Source: Rheinheimera sp. MMS21-TC3
Lineage (GTDB): Bacteria > Pseudomonadota > Gammaproteobacteria > Enterobacterales > Alteromonadaceae
DNA length: 64,000 bases
Assembly (NCBI RefSeq): GCF_032229285.1
Contig: NZ_CP135084.1
Span: 2,480,001-2,544,000 of the forward strand
Direction: 5' to 3'
This document shows, in pieces, positions 1 to 9,277 of the stretch. Positions within the stretch are counted from its first letter, which is position 1. Each line of letters starts with the position of its first letter. Position numbers and translations under genes: made by a program. Under the pieces are notes generated by a model. It was not told the origin of the DNA and made no database searches. It worked only from the letters and a program-made list of their open reading frames with translations.

Positions 1-785
1 CGCTCACTTAGCAATAAACCATTTTTTATTAAAGGCGTATTTCTTAACGCTGCAGATAAAAAACTTTGAAACCAAGGTTTGCGCCAAGATATGGCAATAA
101 AAAATACAAACCCGACAATAGCAATAAGTAAGGTAAACTGGTTATCTTGCATCCAAGCGCTACTGTCTAATAAAAAGGCGGTATAGGCCGGAATATCTTT
201 CATATTGGCAAATAGACCTTCCATACTCGGCACAATAAAGTTAAAAATAGCAAACAATGACACTAAGCAAACCGCAAAAATAAAACCAGGATAAATCATG
301 GCTTGGTTCACTTTACCTTTTAAATCATTTTGAAATTTTTGGTTATGACCTAGCCGCTCTAGTGTAACCGCTAACTGACCAGACTCTTCACCAATACGAA
401 CCATTTCACAATATAAGGTATTAAAATAACGTGGGAATTGAGCAAAGGCAGTATGTAAAGGATTACCGCCTCTTACCTGCTCTGTCATCGAGCCTAGCAT
501 TTCAGCCGCAACCGGATTTGGGTTAGCTTGCGACATCATATCTAAAGCGCGATCTAGCTGAACGCCATTGCGAAGTAACAAAGACAGCTCTACAGTAATT
601 TGCTCTAAATCACCCGCAGATATACTATTAAATAGCCCAGCATCCGGCTTTAACTGCTTAACCTGTAAAGGCGATAATTGCCTTGCAATAACCAAACCTA
701 AAGCATCGGTTTCAGTAGCCGCACGAACTCGGCCTTTTACCCGCGAGCCTTGGCCATCTATCGCTTCAAATTCCCAGCTTAACAT
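1..785 (-). CDS. gspF: GspF/PilC-family inner-membrane secretion protein (3' end outside window)
   Basis: Translating the minus strand from ATG at 785 gives an open frame to the window edge (about 261 codons). It begins MLSWEFEAIDGQGSRVKG and contains the duplicated cytoplasmic helical domain typical of GspF/PilC, with the conserved FNTLYCEMVRIGEESGQL-type stretch. A hydrophobic segment (IYPGFIFAVCLVSLFAIFNF) follows. GspF/PilC proteins are polytopic inner-membrane platform proteins of type II secretion or type IV pili. The start codon overlaps the gspE stop (TAATG), so the two are translationally coupled. The C-terminal half with the remaining membrane segments is not in the window. Confidence 0.9.
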   Translation of the reverse strand, partial: MLSWEFEAIDGQGSRVKGRVRAATETDALGLVIARQLSPLQVKQLKPDAGLFNSISAGDLEQITVELSLLLRNGVQLDRALDMMSQANPNPVAAEMLGSMTEQVRGGNPLHTAFAQFPRYFNTLYCEMVRIGEESGQLAVTLERLGHNQKFQNDLKGKVNQAMIYPGFIFAVCLVSLFAIFNFIVPSMEGLFANMKDIPAYTAFLLDSSAWMQDNQFTLLIAIVGFVFFIAISWRKPWFQSFLSAALRNTPLIKNGLLLSE

Positions 786-2497
786 TAACCGGCTACTCGC
801 ATCACTTCATCAAAGGTGGTAATGCCGCGCAACACCTTTAATAAACCATCTTGCTTTAAGGTTCTTAAGCCTTTGCGCTCACGATATTCACGCACAGATT
901 TAAGAAAGTTATGATCTTTAGGCATAGACTGAATTTCATAGTCATTAGGCAGATACTCTAAAATAGCAACACGACCTAAATACCCAGTACCACCACAACG
1001 CTCACAGCCTTTACCTACGCATATATCAGGCGTAGCAGAGAAACCCGCTAGCATCTGTTGTAAGTCTGGATGCTTAATAATTAATGCTTCGTTTTCATCT
1101 GTTGTTTTACAGTGAGTACAAATAGTTCGCACTAATCGCTGGGCCATAATAGAAATAACCGAGGCATTTAATAAAAATTCTTCTACACCCAAATCAATAA
1201 GACGGGTAAAGGTTGTAGGTGCATCATTAGTATGCACAGTACTAAACACTAAGTGCCCAGTTAACGATGACTGCATAGCAATACGCGCAGTTTCTTGGTC
1301 ACGTATTTCACCCACCATAATAATATCGGGATCTTGACGGACAATGCTTCTTAAGCCGCGTGAAAAATCAAAGCCAATATCGGTATTCACTTGAACCTGA
1401 TTAATGCCTTCTAACTGATACTCTATAGGATCTTCTAGAGTAATAATCTTTACCGAAGGCTGGTTTAGCTTAGCTAAAAACGAATATAAACTGGTGGTTT
1501 TACCCGAGCCCGTTGGGCCTGTCATTAATATAACGCCGGTGGTCCGTTTTAAATCTTGGTTTATCAGCTCAATTAAGTCATCTTCATAGCCAACAGCTTC
1601 TAAAGAAAAGTTAACCGACTCTTTTAACAAGAAACGCATTACCATACTTTCGCCTTCACCTAGCGGTAACGACGACACCCGGATATCAAGCTCTTTACCA
1701 GCAACACTGGTTTCTATTTTGCCATCTTGTGGCTTTCTGCGCTCGGCAATATCCATACCCGCTAAAATTTTAATCCGCGACACGACACCAAGCTGTAAAT
1801 CTAAAGGAATAGTATCACTTTGATGTAAGATACCATCAACCCGATAACGCACCCGATAGCGGCCACTTAATGGCTCAATATGCATATCTGAGGCACGCAT
1901 TTTTATACCACGAACAATTAAGCTGTTCACTAAATTAACCGTAGGCGCACCATAGGCTAACTCCCGTAACCGCTCTAGCTCTGAGCCAGTATCTTGCATT
2001 TGATGCTGCTCTGACACTTTTTTTGCCAAAAGCTGAGCACGCAAGGCATCTAGCTGCGATTGTTTACATAAATGAATAGATAAATTGTAGATAGACTCTG
2101 GCCAAAGGTTATAAACCTCTAATACAAAAGGATCAATCACCGCTAAATGTAGTTGATCATCGGCCATTAAAAAAGGTAAAGCGCCAGCTTTAAAGCTAGC
2201 GTCTAGATCAAAGGTATTTAAAAATTCGATATCCAGCTCAGAGTGTTCAGCTAAAGACTCAAACACCGGAAGCTTAAGGTAAGACGCATAAATATCGGCT
2301 AACTCGTCTTTTTGTAAAATACCCAAGTTAACTAAAATATGCTCTATTCTACCGCCAAGTTGCTTTTGGTAATCTAAAGCCCGCTGTAATTGCAGCTCAG
2401 TTACTAACGCTAACTTTAAAATATGTTCGGCTATACCAAGTGGCCGTCCATCATTGTTAGCCTTAACGGCACCATTAACGGTTGATAATGTCGGCAT
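785..2497 (-). CDS. gspE: GspE/PulE/PilB-family secretion ATPase
   Basis: Hexameric ATPase that powers pseudopilus or pilus assembly at the cytoplasmic face of the inner membrane. The N-terminal ~150 residues look like the MshEN/T2SSE_N domain. A Walker A motif GPTGSGKTT lies near residue 325, an Asp/Walker B box IIMVGEIRDQET near 387, and a His box GHLVFSTVHTNDA follows. A CxxC...CxxC tetracysteine zinc site (CTHC, CERC) near 461-495 is typical of GspE. An upstream in-frame codon at 2530 exists, but ATG 2497 has a GAGG Shine-Dalgarno 6 nt upstream and gives the family-like N-terminus. It overlaps the 3' end of gspG by 23 bp. About 570 aa, normal length. Confidence 0.92.
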   Translation of the reverse strand: MPTLSTVNGAVKANNDGRPLGIAEHILKLALVTELQLQRALDYQKQLGGRIEHILVNLGILQKDELADIYASYLKLPVFESLAEHSELDIEFLNTFDLDASFKAGALPFLMADDQLHLAVIDPFVLEVYNLWPESIYNLSIHLCKQSQLDALRAQLLAKKVSEQHQMQDTGSELERLRELAYGAPTVNLVNSLIVRGIKMRASDMHIEPLSGRYRVRYRVDGILHQSDTIPLDLQLGVVSRIKILAGMDIAERRKPQDGKIETSVAGKELDIRVSSLPLGEGESMVMRFLLKESVNFSLEAVGYEDDLIELINQDLKRTTGVILMTGPTGSGKTTSLYSFLAKLNQPSVKIITLEDPIEYQLEGINQVQVNTDIGFDFSRGLRSIVRQDPDIIMVGEIRDQETARIAMQSSLTGHLVFSTVHTNDAPTTFTRLIDLGVEEFLLNASVISIMAQRLVRTICTHCKTTDENEALIIKHPDLQQMLAGFSATPDICVGKGCERCGGTGYLGRVAILEYLPNDYEIQSMPKDHNFLKSVREYRERKGLRTLKQDGLLKVLRGITTFDEVMRVAG

Positions 2498-2879
2498 TGT
2501 CTTCCTCACCACCCTCGCGGCCATCTGCACCTAAGCTTAATAAGTCGTATGCACCACTTTGCCCAGGAAAACGATATACATAAGGAGCGCCCCAAGGGTC
2601 TAAAGGCACTTCACGAGGTAAATAAGGACCATCCCAACCACGTTTATCAGATCCAAGTAGCTCATCTAAACGTTCAGGATACCTGCCTACATCTAGTCTA
2701 AATGCATCTAAAGACGTAGCTAGCATCTGCATTTGTGCTACAGCTGTATTACGCTTGGAAGAATCAACTTTCGAAAACATCGTTGGCGCAACTAAGGAGG
2801 CTAGAAGACCTAAAATAACCATAACGATTAGTAGTTCAATTAGCGTAAAACCTTTTTTATTTCGTGCAGATATGCGCAC
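2475..2879 (-). CDS. gspG: GspG-type major pseudopilin
   Basis: 134-residue prepilin with a short basic leader and the prepilin peptidase site K-G/FTLIELLIVMVILGLLASL, which is the conserved N-methylation and hydrophobic helix signature. The C-terminal half carries the T2SG core (DPWGAPYVYR) and the acidic calcium-binding loop (LSLGADGREGGEEDNADI). The start is GTG at 2879 with GGAG 5 nt upstream. It is first in a gspG-gspE-gspF unit. No gspC/D or minor pseudopilin genes are visible here, so whether this trio serves a T2SS encoded elsewhere or a separate machine is unknown. Confidence 0.9.
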   Translation of the reverse strand: MRISARNKKGFTLIELLIVMVILGLLASLVAPTMFSKVDSSKRNTAVAQMQMLATSLDAFRLDVGRYPERLDELLGSDKRGWDGPYLPREVPLDPWGAPYVYRFPGQSGAYDLLSLGADGREGGEEDNADIINR

Positions 2880-3015
2880 CTTTGCTCCTTACTTTACGGC
2901 TTAATTTAATGGTGGCAATTATACTTAAAGCCCTTATGCTATGCAAACAGATACTCAGACTTGAATAACTGCAACCATAGCCTTACACTTGCCAATTTGC
3001 TCTGGGTCAAAAATA

Positions 3016-4257
3016 GTGAAATATCTGATTACTGGCAATCATGCCTGCGCTAACAGAGGTGATGCAGCAATACTTCGCGGCTTATTGCATTATCTGGATA
3101 GCCAAGAAGATAGCGACTATATCCTAAACAGCCGTCATCCTGATAGCGCTAATTTTTTTCTGAATAAAACCGTCGTACCAGACGCCTTATATCTGTATAG
3201 AAAAACACATAACAATCGTCTCCGGCAAAAGCTGTACTGGCGTATACTGCCCTATTATTTAGCGTTATTAATGTGGATTTTTAAAGACAAGCCGCAAGCC
3301 ATAGCGCCCTACTTGCCAACGTTTATGCGCCAGCAAGTTAAGCAACTGCAATCTGTCGATGCCGTTATTCAGGTTGGCGGCTCATTTTTCATCGACTTAT
3401 ACGGCAACGGCCAATTTGATCACGCCATTTGCGCTATCGCCGCAGGCAAGCCGCTTTATTTAGCAGGCCATAGCATAGGCCCTTTTACAGGTAAGTTATA
3501 TCAGCAATTTTGCCATTTTGTTTATCGCCATTGCCATTGGTGTGGTTTGCGTGAGCATGTTAGCGCGCAAGCAGCAGAGCAAGCGAATATCTGCCTAAAT
3601 AACTTAGTACTAGGCGCAGATACCGCTTGGCTAGTCCCTGGCGCTAAATTACTGGCTAATCAAGCAACAGTCGAAAAAAGCAATACTATTGCCATCACGG
3701 TGCGCTCAGTGCAACCGTTCTCTAGCAGGCTTAATATACAACAACACCAATACGAAGCCGCCATGGCCAAACTGGTTGATCAGCTTAGCGCTATGCACTA
3801 TAAAGTGGTGTTTTACTCTACTTGTACCGGCATCGACAGCTACGCCAATGACGATCGCATGGTAGCATGGCGTATTCGCAGCTTATGCCAAGCTCGCACT
3901 TTACCTGAAGTCGAAATGGCCGAGCTAAACGACGTTGAATTAGGCCTCGCCTTAGCTAAATGCACACTAACAATAGCTACTCGCTTACACAGCGCTATAA
4001 TCTCAATGAATTTCGCCACACCCGCCATCGCCATTAATTATGAACATAAATCAGCGGGGATCTATGCAGATATGGGATTAAGCCACTACGCTTTTAGTAT
4101 GCAATCATTGCAAGATGGCCGTTTGCTTAAGGCAATTACTAGCGCGTTAAGCAATAGCAACCTTAGTGCAGAATTTACCTCAGCAGTTCAAAAACAACGC
4201 CTAGCCGCAGAGCAATTTATTAGCGCCATGCTAAAACACAGCAAGGAAAAGGTGTAA
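3016..4257 (+). CDS. Polysaccharide pyruvyltransferase family protein (WcaK-like)
   Basis: About 413 aa. It begins VKYLITGNHACANRGDAAILRGLL, which matches the N-terminus of the WcaK/AmsJ polysaccharide pyruvyltransferase family; an IQVGGSFFIDLYG segment and a C-terminal SRLHSAI-like motif (TRLHSAIISMNFATPAIAI) are also typical. These enzymes transfer pyruvate ketals to sugars or act as related exopolysaccharide modifiers in the cytoplasm. A TTG at 2989 is in frame, but GTG 3016 gives the family N-terminus; neither has a strong Shine-Dalgarno. The stop overlaps the next ATG (TAATG), so it is probably co-transcribed with the GT4 gene. The acceptor sugar cannot be told. Confidence 0.82.
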   Translation: MKYLITGNHACANRGDAAILRGLLHYLDSQEDSDYILNSRHPDSANFFLNKTVVPDALYLYRKTHNNRLRQKLYWRILPYYLALLMWIFKDKPQAIAPYLPTFMRQQVKQLQSVDAVIQVGGSFFIDLYGNGQFDHAICAIAAGKPLYLAGHSIGPFTGKLYQQFCHFVYRHCHWCGLREHVSAQAAEQANICLNNLVLGADTAWLVPGAKLLANQATVEKSNTIAITVRSVQPFSSRLNIQQHQYEAAMAKLVDQLSAMHYKVVFYSTCTGIDSYANDDRMVAWRIRSLCQARTLPEVEMAELNDVELGLALAKCTLTIATRLHSAIISMNFATPAIAINYEHKSAGIYADMGLSHYAFSMQSLQDGRLLKAITSALSNSNLSAEFTSAVQKQRLAAEQFISAMLKHSKEKV

Positions 4258-5474
4258 TGCAAGTCAGCTTTTTTGTCGATCAATACCCCTGTTACTCTGA
4301 AACCTTTATTCAAAATCAAATAGATGGCTTATTAGCCGCCGGCATTAAAGTGCAAGTAATCACGCTGTTTTCAGATCCAACCGCCCCCATAAACCCAAAG
4401 CTGCCAGTAAAAGCCATCTATCAGCGGCCAGATCCTAAAGTTAAAATGGTTATAAAACGCAGCCTATCGGTTATAAGCAGCCTATTTAACACCAGCGTTT
4501 GGCGCAGCCTTAGTCAAAACCAGTTTGCTTTATTGCGTAAAAATTTATTCTTGCCAGCCTTAGCCGCAGACTGGCATAAAAAGCACGGCAGTATGCAAAA
4601 CGATATTATTCTGGCGCATTTTGGCACAACCGCAGTTACCGCCGCTATGCTGATAGAGCTAGGCTTATTACAAGGCAAACTCGTTAGTGTATTTCACGGC
4701 TTTGAATTATCCGAACACCAAGTGCTGGCTCGTTATAAAAAAGCTTATCGGGGCCTTTTTGCTACCACAGAGCTATGTATGCCCGTTAGTCAACTTTGGG
4801 CTCAGCGTTTAAAAACCTTAGGCTGTCCTGAAAATAAAATACAGGTTCATCATATGGGCATTTATGCCGACACTTTTAGTTTGCTAGAACCGAACCGGCC
4901 ACTTAATAACCCCATACAATTACTCAGCGTTGCTCGGCTAGTCGAGAAAAAAGGCTTAGATGATGCAATTGACGCCATTAGTTTGCTAAAGCAGCAACAG
5001 ATACCCGCTAAACTAACCATAATTGGCGATGGCCCATTAAAGGCCGCATTACAACAGCATATTCAACACTTAAATTTACAAGACAGGGTTAAGCTAGCTG
5101 GGGCTCTACCCCACAGCGACGTTAAACAAGCCCTAGAGCGCTGTGATATTTTTATGCTGCCAAGTAAAACGGCCGCTAATGGTGATATGGAGGGGATCCC
5201 CGTATCGTTAATGGAAGCCATGGCTAGAGGCATTATTGTATTAAGTACTAAACATAGCGGCATTAGCGAGCTAATTAAACATAATGAAAATGGCTACCTT
5301 GTAGATGAAAATGCACCAGAGCAACTTGCTCAACAAATCCAAAGCATTGCTAAGGCTAATAACCTAAGTCAAATAAGGCTATCGGCAAGAGCACAAATAG
5401 AAGCGCATTTTAATCAGTCTGTACTTAACGAAAATTTAATTAGTCAACTGCAGGCCCTGCATGATCTCAGTTAA
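4257..5474 (+). CDS. GT4 glycosyltransferase (WcaL/AmsK-like)
   Basis: 405 aa, two-Rossmann GT-B protein. The N-terminus FFVDQYPCYSETFIQNQI and the segment SVFHGFELS are characteristic of the WcaL/AmsK branch of colanic-acid/amylovoran glycosyltransferases. The C-terminal Glycos_transf_1 domain shows the nucleotide-sugar binding region (LLSVARLVEKKGLDDAI) and an EX7E motif in EGIPVSLMEAMARG. AAGGA lies upstream of ATG 4257, which overlaps the stop of the WcaK-like gene. WcaK and WcaL homologues side by side support a shared role in one polysaccharide. The donor and acceptor are unknown. Confidence 0.88.
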   Translation: MQVSFFVDQYPCYSETFIQNQIDGLLAAGIKVQVITLFSDPTAPINPKLPVKAIYQRPDPKVKMVIKRSLSVISSLFNTSVWRSLSQNQFALLRKNLFLPALAADWHKKHGSMQNDIILAHFGTTAVTAAMLIELGLLQGKLVSVFHGFELSEHQVLARYKKAYRGLFATTELCMPVSQLWAQRLKTLGCPENKIQVHHMGIYADTFSLLEPNRPLNNPIQLLSVARLVEKKGLDDAIDAISLLKQQQIPAKLTIIGDGPLKAALQQHIQHLNLQDRVKLAGALPHSDVKQALERCDIFMLPSKTAANGDMEGIPVSLMEAMARGIIVLSTKHSGISELIKHNENGYLVDENAPEQLAQQIQSIAKANNLSQIRLSARAQIEAHFNQSVLNENLISQLQALHDLS

Positions 5475-6768
5475 AAGCCGTGGGATCTGGATAGTTTTAG
5501 CCGCCATTAGCGCGGCGCTACATCAATTAATATTAATGGTCATAATGTCGCGTTTACTTAGCGTGCAAGAAGTTGGTCTTTATAGTTTATTACTTGTTTT
5601 TACGGCTCTAGCAGGCGTACTACAAGACGGTGGCCTCGCCAGTTTTATTGTCCATAAACAAAAACTAAAACGCGCTGAATATAGCGCTATGTTTATACTT
5701 AGTACCTTACTAGGTTTGGTTATTGCCAGCCTGTTAATTGCCAGTTCGCCATTTTTAAGTTTGTTATATCAACAGCCACTTTTAACTGAATATATGCCGC
5801 TGGTTGCCATAACCTTACTCATAAACAGCTGTGTTACGCCTTATCAAGCCAGCATGTTAATTTGCCAAAGACAAATCGCCTTAGCCAAAATAGACATTTT
5901 CAGCAAAACCTTTGCTACTGTACTCACAGTCTACTTGTTACTCTCTAGCACACTTGGCATTGCCAGCGCCCTTTATGGCGCTATTGCTGCGGCCTGTATT
6001 AGGTTGCTAATTTTAGGCTATAGTTTACCTATTGCTTATCAACCAAGCTTGGCAGTTAATTTATCTATTATTCCTAAAGCCCTGAAATTTGGTAGTTATC
6101 AAACCGCGGCCTTAGTGTTAAACCAATTAAGAACCCGGTTAGATCAGCTGGTTATTGGTAAATTAATGGGCATGGAAACACTCGCCATCTACAGCCTAGC
6201 CAAAGAATTAATTTCTCACCCTAATCGCTTTATCGCCCCGCTTATTCGAAATTTACTATTTCCTAAGCTAGCCCAACATCAACAAAAACCAACGCAGCAA
6301 CAGCATATATTTAGCCAAGCCATTAAAGCCATAGCTTGGAGCAACAGCATAATTTTTGCCACTTTAGCCTTAGCTGCAGGCCCTATAGTGCAATTAGTTT
6401 ACAGTAATGACTACCGAGCCGCCGCCCCTATATTAAGTCTGCTTGCTGCCTATGGCATAGTTCGCAACACCGGCGCCGCTTATGTAAGTTTTGCCCAAGC
6501 GCAGGGCCGAGCTGAATTAGAGTTCTATTGGAATGTATTTGCTTCTATTATCATGGGGGCCGTTATTTGGTTTAGCGCTAGTACCTTATCGTTAAGCTTT
6601 ACTGCTATGGCATTAGCCGGTGTGCAACTAAGCCTTTCCTATATTGGCTTTTATTTTTTTAGATACCATATAGCCCCGCTAAAGCAAGTTAACTATATTG
6701 CTTTAAGCCTAGGGCCAGTATTAGTTGTGCTTAGCGCCAGTATCATCGGCTATATCATCTACGCTTAG
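5461..6768 (+). CDS. Oligosaccharide flippase (WzxC-like, MATE/MVF superfamily)
   Basis: 435 aa, highly hydrophobic with about 12 predicted membrane segments. It begins with SRGIWIVLAAISAALHQLILMVIMSRLL and the DGGLASFIV segment seen in WzxC/PST-type lipid-linked oligosaccharide flippases. It probably moves an undecaprenyl-linked repeat across the inner membrane. It overlaps the upstream GT4 by 14 bp, so wcaK-like, wcaL-like and flippase form one plus-strand unit. Its end overlaps the convergent asparagine-synthase-like gene by 4 bp, leaving no room for a terminator. It is one of three flippases in the window. Confidence 0.87.
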   Translation: MISVKSRGIWIVLAAISAALHQLILMVIMSRLLSVQEVGLYSLLLVFTALAGVLQDGGLASFIVHKQKLKRAEYSAMFILSTLLGLVIASLLIASSPFLSLLYQQPLLTEYMPLVAITLLINSCVTPYQASMLICQRQIALAKIDIFSKTFATVLTVYLLLSSTLGIASALYGAIAAACIRLLILGYSLPIAYQPSLAVNLSIIPKALKFGSYQTAALVLNQLRTRLDQLVIGKLMGMETLAIYSLAKELISHPNRFIAPLIRNLLFPKLAQHQQKPTQQQHIFSQAIKAIAWSNSIIFATLALAAGPIVQLVYSNDYRAAAPILSLLAAYGIVRNTGAAYVSFAQAQGRAELEFYWNVFASIIMGAVIWFSASTLSLSFTAMALAGVQLSLSYIGFYFFRYHIAPLKQVNYIALSLGPVLVVLSASIIGYIIYA

Positions 6769-8222
6769 GCGGCAAAAGCTCGCTTAAGTCGTCTAATCGC
6801 CCGGTGATAAAACAGAATACAGCGATCAATAAAATCAAGTGCTGAATTGGCCGGAACTGCCGCAAGCTCTGGCCAAGCTAAATGAATTAACTGCTGATGA
6901 AAAGCCCCTTTACGCTGCTCTGCTATAGGAATACAAAGCATCAATTCTATAATGTCTCTGTGACTAAAGGGCGAAATAAAAACAATACCACTTTGAAAAC
7001 CATAGCGATTAATCGCACTATAAGCACTCACGCGGTTTTCTTGATAAAATAGCGCCAGCAATTGCTCAATAGGTAAATTAGGTAGGCACTTAATATAATG
7101 GGCTAATGCGGCAATAAGCGGCTCTTTATAAGGTAAGCCGCATAAAGACAGCAAGGTTTCTGGGGTTAAAGTCAACTCTGGCTGCTTGGTGTTTTCAGCC
7201 ACTTTATCTAAATAATAGCCCTTAGCAATAGCGCCACCCACCCCAGAAAAAGCAAAGCATAAACCAACACTATCAATAAGCTTACTGCTTTTTAGCGGCG
7301 AACCGCCAATGGCATAGCCAGTACAAGATAAAAACTGCGTAATCTCATCTTCAGATAAAGCAAACTTAGGCTGAAACTGAAACACCTGATGTTGCAAATT
7401 AAACTTTTTAGCCAGCTGAGTTGCCGTTTTAATATCTTGATAAGAAGCAAAAGAGCGATCTGCTCGGGTCCAAAAATCTACTTTGTTCTGCACACCTTGG
7501 CTACACGCCAGCATAACTCGGCTGTCTACCCCCGCAGTCAAACCAATTCTTACTGGCATAGCTTCACTGCAGGCTGTAAATTGCTGCTGCATCAAGGTAG
7601 CAATAGTGGGCAGTCGCTGTTGCCAGTTTAAACAAACAGGCAGTGCTGTATCTTCTAATGGCCAATGTCGCTTAGCTGCAAAGCTTTGTAAATCTAAATA
7701 ATGGTTAGCCAGCAGTCTTTGTACGCCTTTATAAGCTGTACAGCCCGCAGGATACCAGCAATCATCATTAATAAGCTGCTCTGCACTAAACAAAGGCGCA
7801 AGCTTAGCCTCCATTAGCCCAGGTGTGGCGGCTAGTCGTTTACTAGCGGGTGCATACACTAAACTTTGCGACGCTAACGGATCCATATAAACGCGCTGAG
7901 TATCCTCGGTAACAATAAACGCCAACCAACGGCCAGCTAATTGATACAACCAAGTCTCTAACGGGCTATTGGCTTTAGCTAAATCAGAAGCACAAGCAAC
8001 AGGCAGAGTTATTGCTTGTGTTAGCAATTTATCCTGCAGCATAGCCCAGCCCACAATATAACCAAGCACTTCACCTTGGCCAGAAAGCAAACTCACAACA
8101 GGTAAACTAGGCTCGGTAGCTAACCTAAAGCCAACTAACGACCATTGCCGAAAATGATTAGGGAAAACAAGCGGATCATTAGCCGTTGTCAGCACAAACT
8201 GATGGCGAAGTGGTAAAGTCAT
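6765..8222 (-). CDS. Asparagine-synthase-like protein with degenerate N-terminal domain
   Basis: 485 aa. The C-terminal half (from about residue 200) looks like the AsnB synthetase domain: a PP-loop-like motif IGLTAGVDSRVML replaces the canonical SGGxDS, and HRDIIELML near the C-terminus resembles the end of this fold. The N-terminal half resembles a glutamine-amidotransferase-like sandwich, but the protein does not begin with Met-Cys, so the catalytic cysteine is absent. It would have to use ammonia or another amine, or ligate a different substrate. It is alone on the minus strand among plus-strand sugar genes. Its function could be amidation of a uronic acid or an unrelated adenylation, and the sequence does not decide between them. 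Confidence 0.72.
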   Translation of the reverse strand: MTLPLRHQFVLTTANDPLVFPNHFRQWSLVGFRLATEPSLPVVSLLSGQGEVLGYIVGWAMLQDKLLTQAITLPVACASDLAKANSPLETWLYQLAGRWLAFIVTEDTQRVYMDPLASQSLVYAPASKRLAATPGLMEAKLAPLFSAEQLINDDCWYPAGCTAYKGVQRLLANHYLDLQSFAAKRHWPLEDTALPVCLNWQQRLPTIATLMQQQFTACSEAMPVRIGLTAGVDSRVMLACSQGVQNKVDFWTRADRSFASYQDIKTATQLAKKFNLQHQVFQFQPKFALSEDEITQFLSCTGYAIGGSPLKSSKLIDSVGLCFAFSGVGGAIAKGYYLDKVAENTKQPELTLTPETLLSLCGLPYKEPLIAALAHYIKCLPNLPIEQLLALFYQENRVSAYSAINRYGFQSGIVFISPFSHRDIIELMLCIPIAEQRKGAFHQQLIHLAWPELAAVPANSALDFIDRCILFYHRAIRRLKRAFAA

Positions 8223-8325
8223 AATTTAAATTAGATAATTAATCTGATAATTCAGGATAACAAATAGTCTTGTGTTAAGTAACAGCCTATTTGCCATGAT
8301 AATATGCAGCTAACTTGCTACAATG

Positions 8326-8334
8326 CGCCAAAAC
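8326..8334 (+). promoter_or_regulatory. Possible extended -10 promoter for the GT2 pair
   Basis: The 125-bp divergent gap between the asparagine-synthase-like gene and the GT2 gene contains TGCTACAAT (extended -10 form TGnTAnAAT) 14 bp before ATG 8348. No convincing -35 box is at 17 bp. The position would leave an almost leaderless transcript, so confidence is low. Confidence 0.25.
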
Positions 8335-8347
8335 AAAATTATAACCT

Positions 8348-9277
8348 ATGCCAGCAATAAGTATTGTTATTCCTCTATACAATAAAGCGACCTCTGTAAG
8401 CAGAAGTATTAACTCAGTGCTACAGCAAAGCTTTAGTCACTTCGAGCTAATCATTGTCGACGACGGCTCTACTGACAATAGCCTTAACATAGTACAAAGC
8501 TACCAAGATAAACGCATCACCATTATTCAACAACAAAATCAAGGGGCATCGGTTGCTAGAAATAATGGCGTCCTAGCCGCAAACAGTGAGTTTATTGCAT
8601 TTTTAGATGCCGATGACTGCTATCACCCAGACTTTTTACAGCGAATTATAAACCTCACAGAGCAATATTCTGATGCCGCACTATTTAGCTGTCGCTTTAA
8701 TTTCGTTGATGAAACAGGCAAAACCTTCAGCCCTAAAGGCAGCTTACCTGAAGATTATATTGGCGAAATAACCCCTTTTTATCCCTTGTTCAAACAAAAC
8801 CGCGCTTTAATACACCCCTCTTCTATGGCGGTAAACAAAAAACTATTTTTAGCCTGTGGCGGCTTTCCCGCAGGCAAAACAGTTGGCGAAGACTTACAGC
8901 TAATATTAAGTATGGCATTGCAAGGTAAGGTTGTATCTGACTTACGCATCTGTGCCACCATTCACCGAGATGCTGAAAATAGAACCCAAAATAGAGCAGA
9001 AATTAAACCGGGCTGCCACTTAGAGTACTTTTTTAAAAGCCAAAGTTGGCAACAAAATATAGCAGCAGACACCATTGAACAATTAAAAGACTTTTTAATT
9101 CATAATGCCTTGTTACACAGCGCCGGTGCCGCTTTGCTTGGCCAGCGCAGCTTAGCTTACTATTATGCCAAACTTATATGGCAGCAAAGCCCACTAAACG
9201 GCATCATAGCTTTTGCTATTGCTGTTATGCCACAACGCACTTTAGCTTGGTTAAAACAGAAACGAAATAATGACTAA
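8348..9277 (+). CDS. GT2 (GT-A fold) glycosyltransferase
   Basis: 309 aa. The N-terminal GT-A domain has the standard family 2 landmarks: ISIVIPLYNKATSVSRSINS, the nucleotide-binding LIIVDDGSTDNS, the conserved GASVARNNGV, and the DxD metal site in FIAFLDADD. The C-terminal 80 residues are helical and amphipathic, suggesting membrane association. It probably adds one sugar to a lipid-linked oligosaccharide. It overlaps the next GT2 gene by 8 bp, so the two are coupled. The sugar specificity cannot be inferred. Confidence 0.88.
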   Translation: MPAISIVIPLYNKATSVSRSINSVLQQSFSHFELIIVDDGSTDNSLNIVQSYQDKRITIIQQQNQGASVARNNGVLAANSEFIAFLDADDCYHPDFLQRIINLTEQYSDAALFSCRFNFVDETGKTFSPKGSLPEDYIGEITPFYPLFKQNRALIHPSSMAVNKKLFLACGGFPAGKTVGEDLQLILSMALQGKVVSDLRICATIHRDAENRTQNRAEIKPGCHLEYFFKSQSWQQNIAADTIEQLKDFLIHNALLHSAGAALLGQRSLAYYYAKLIWQQSPLNGIIAFAIAVMPQRTLAWLKQKRNND

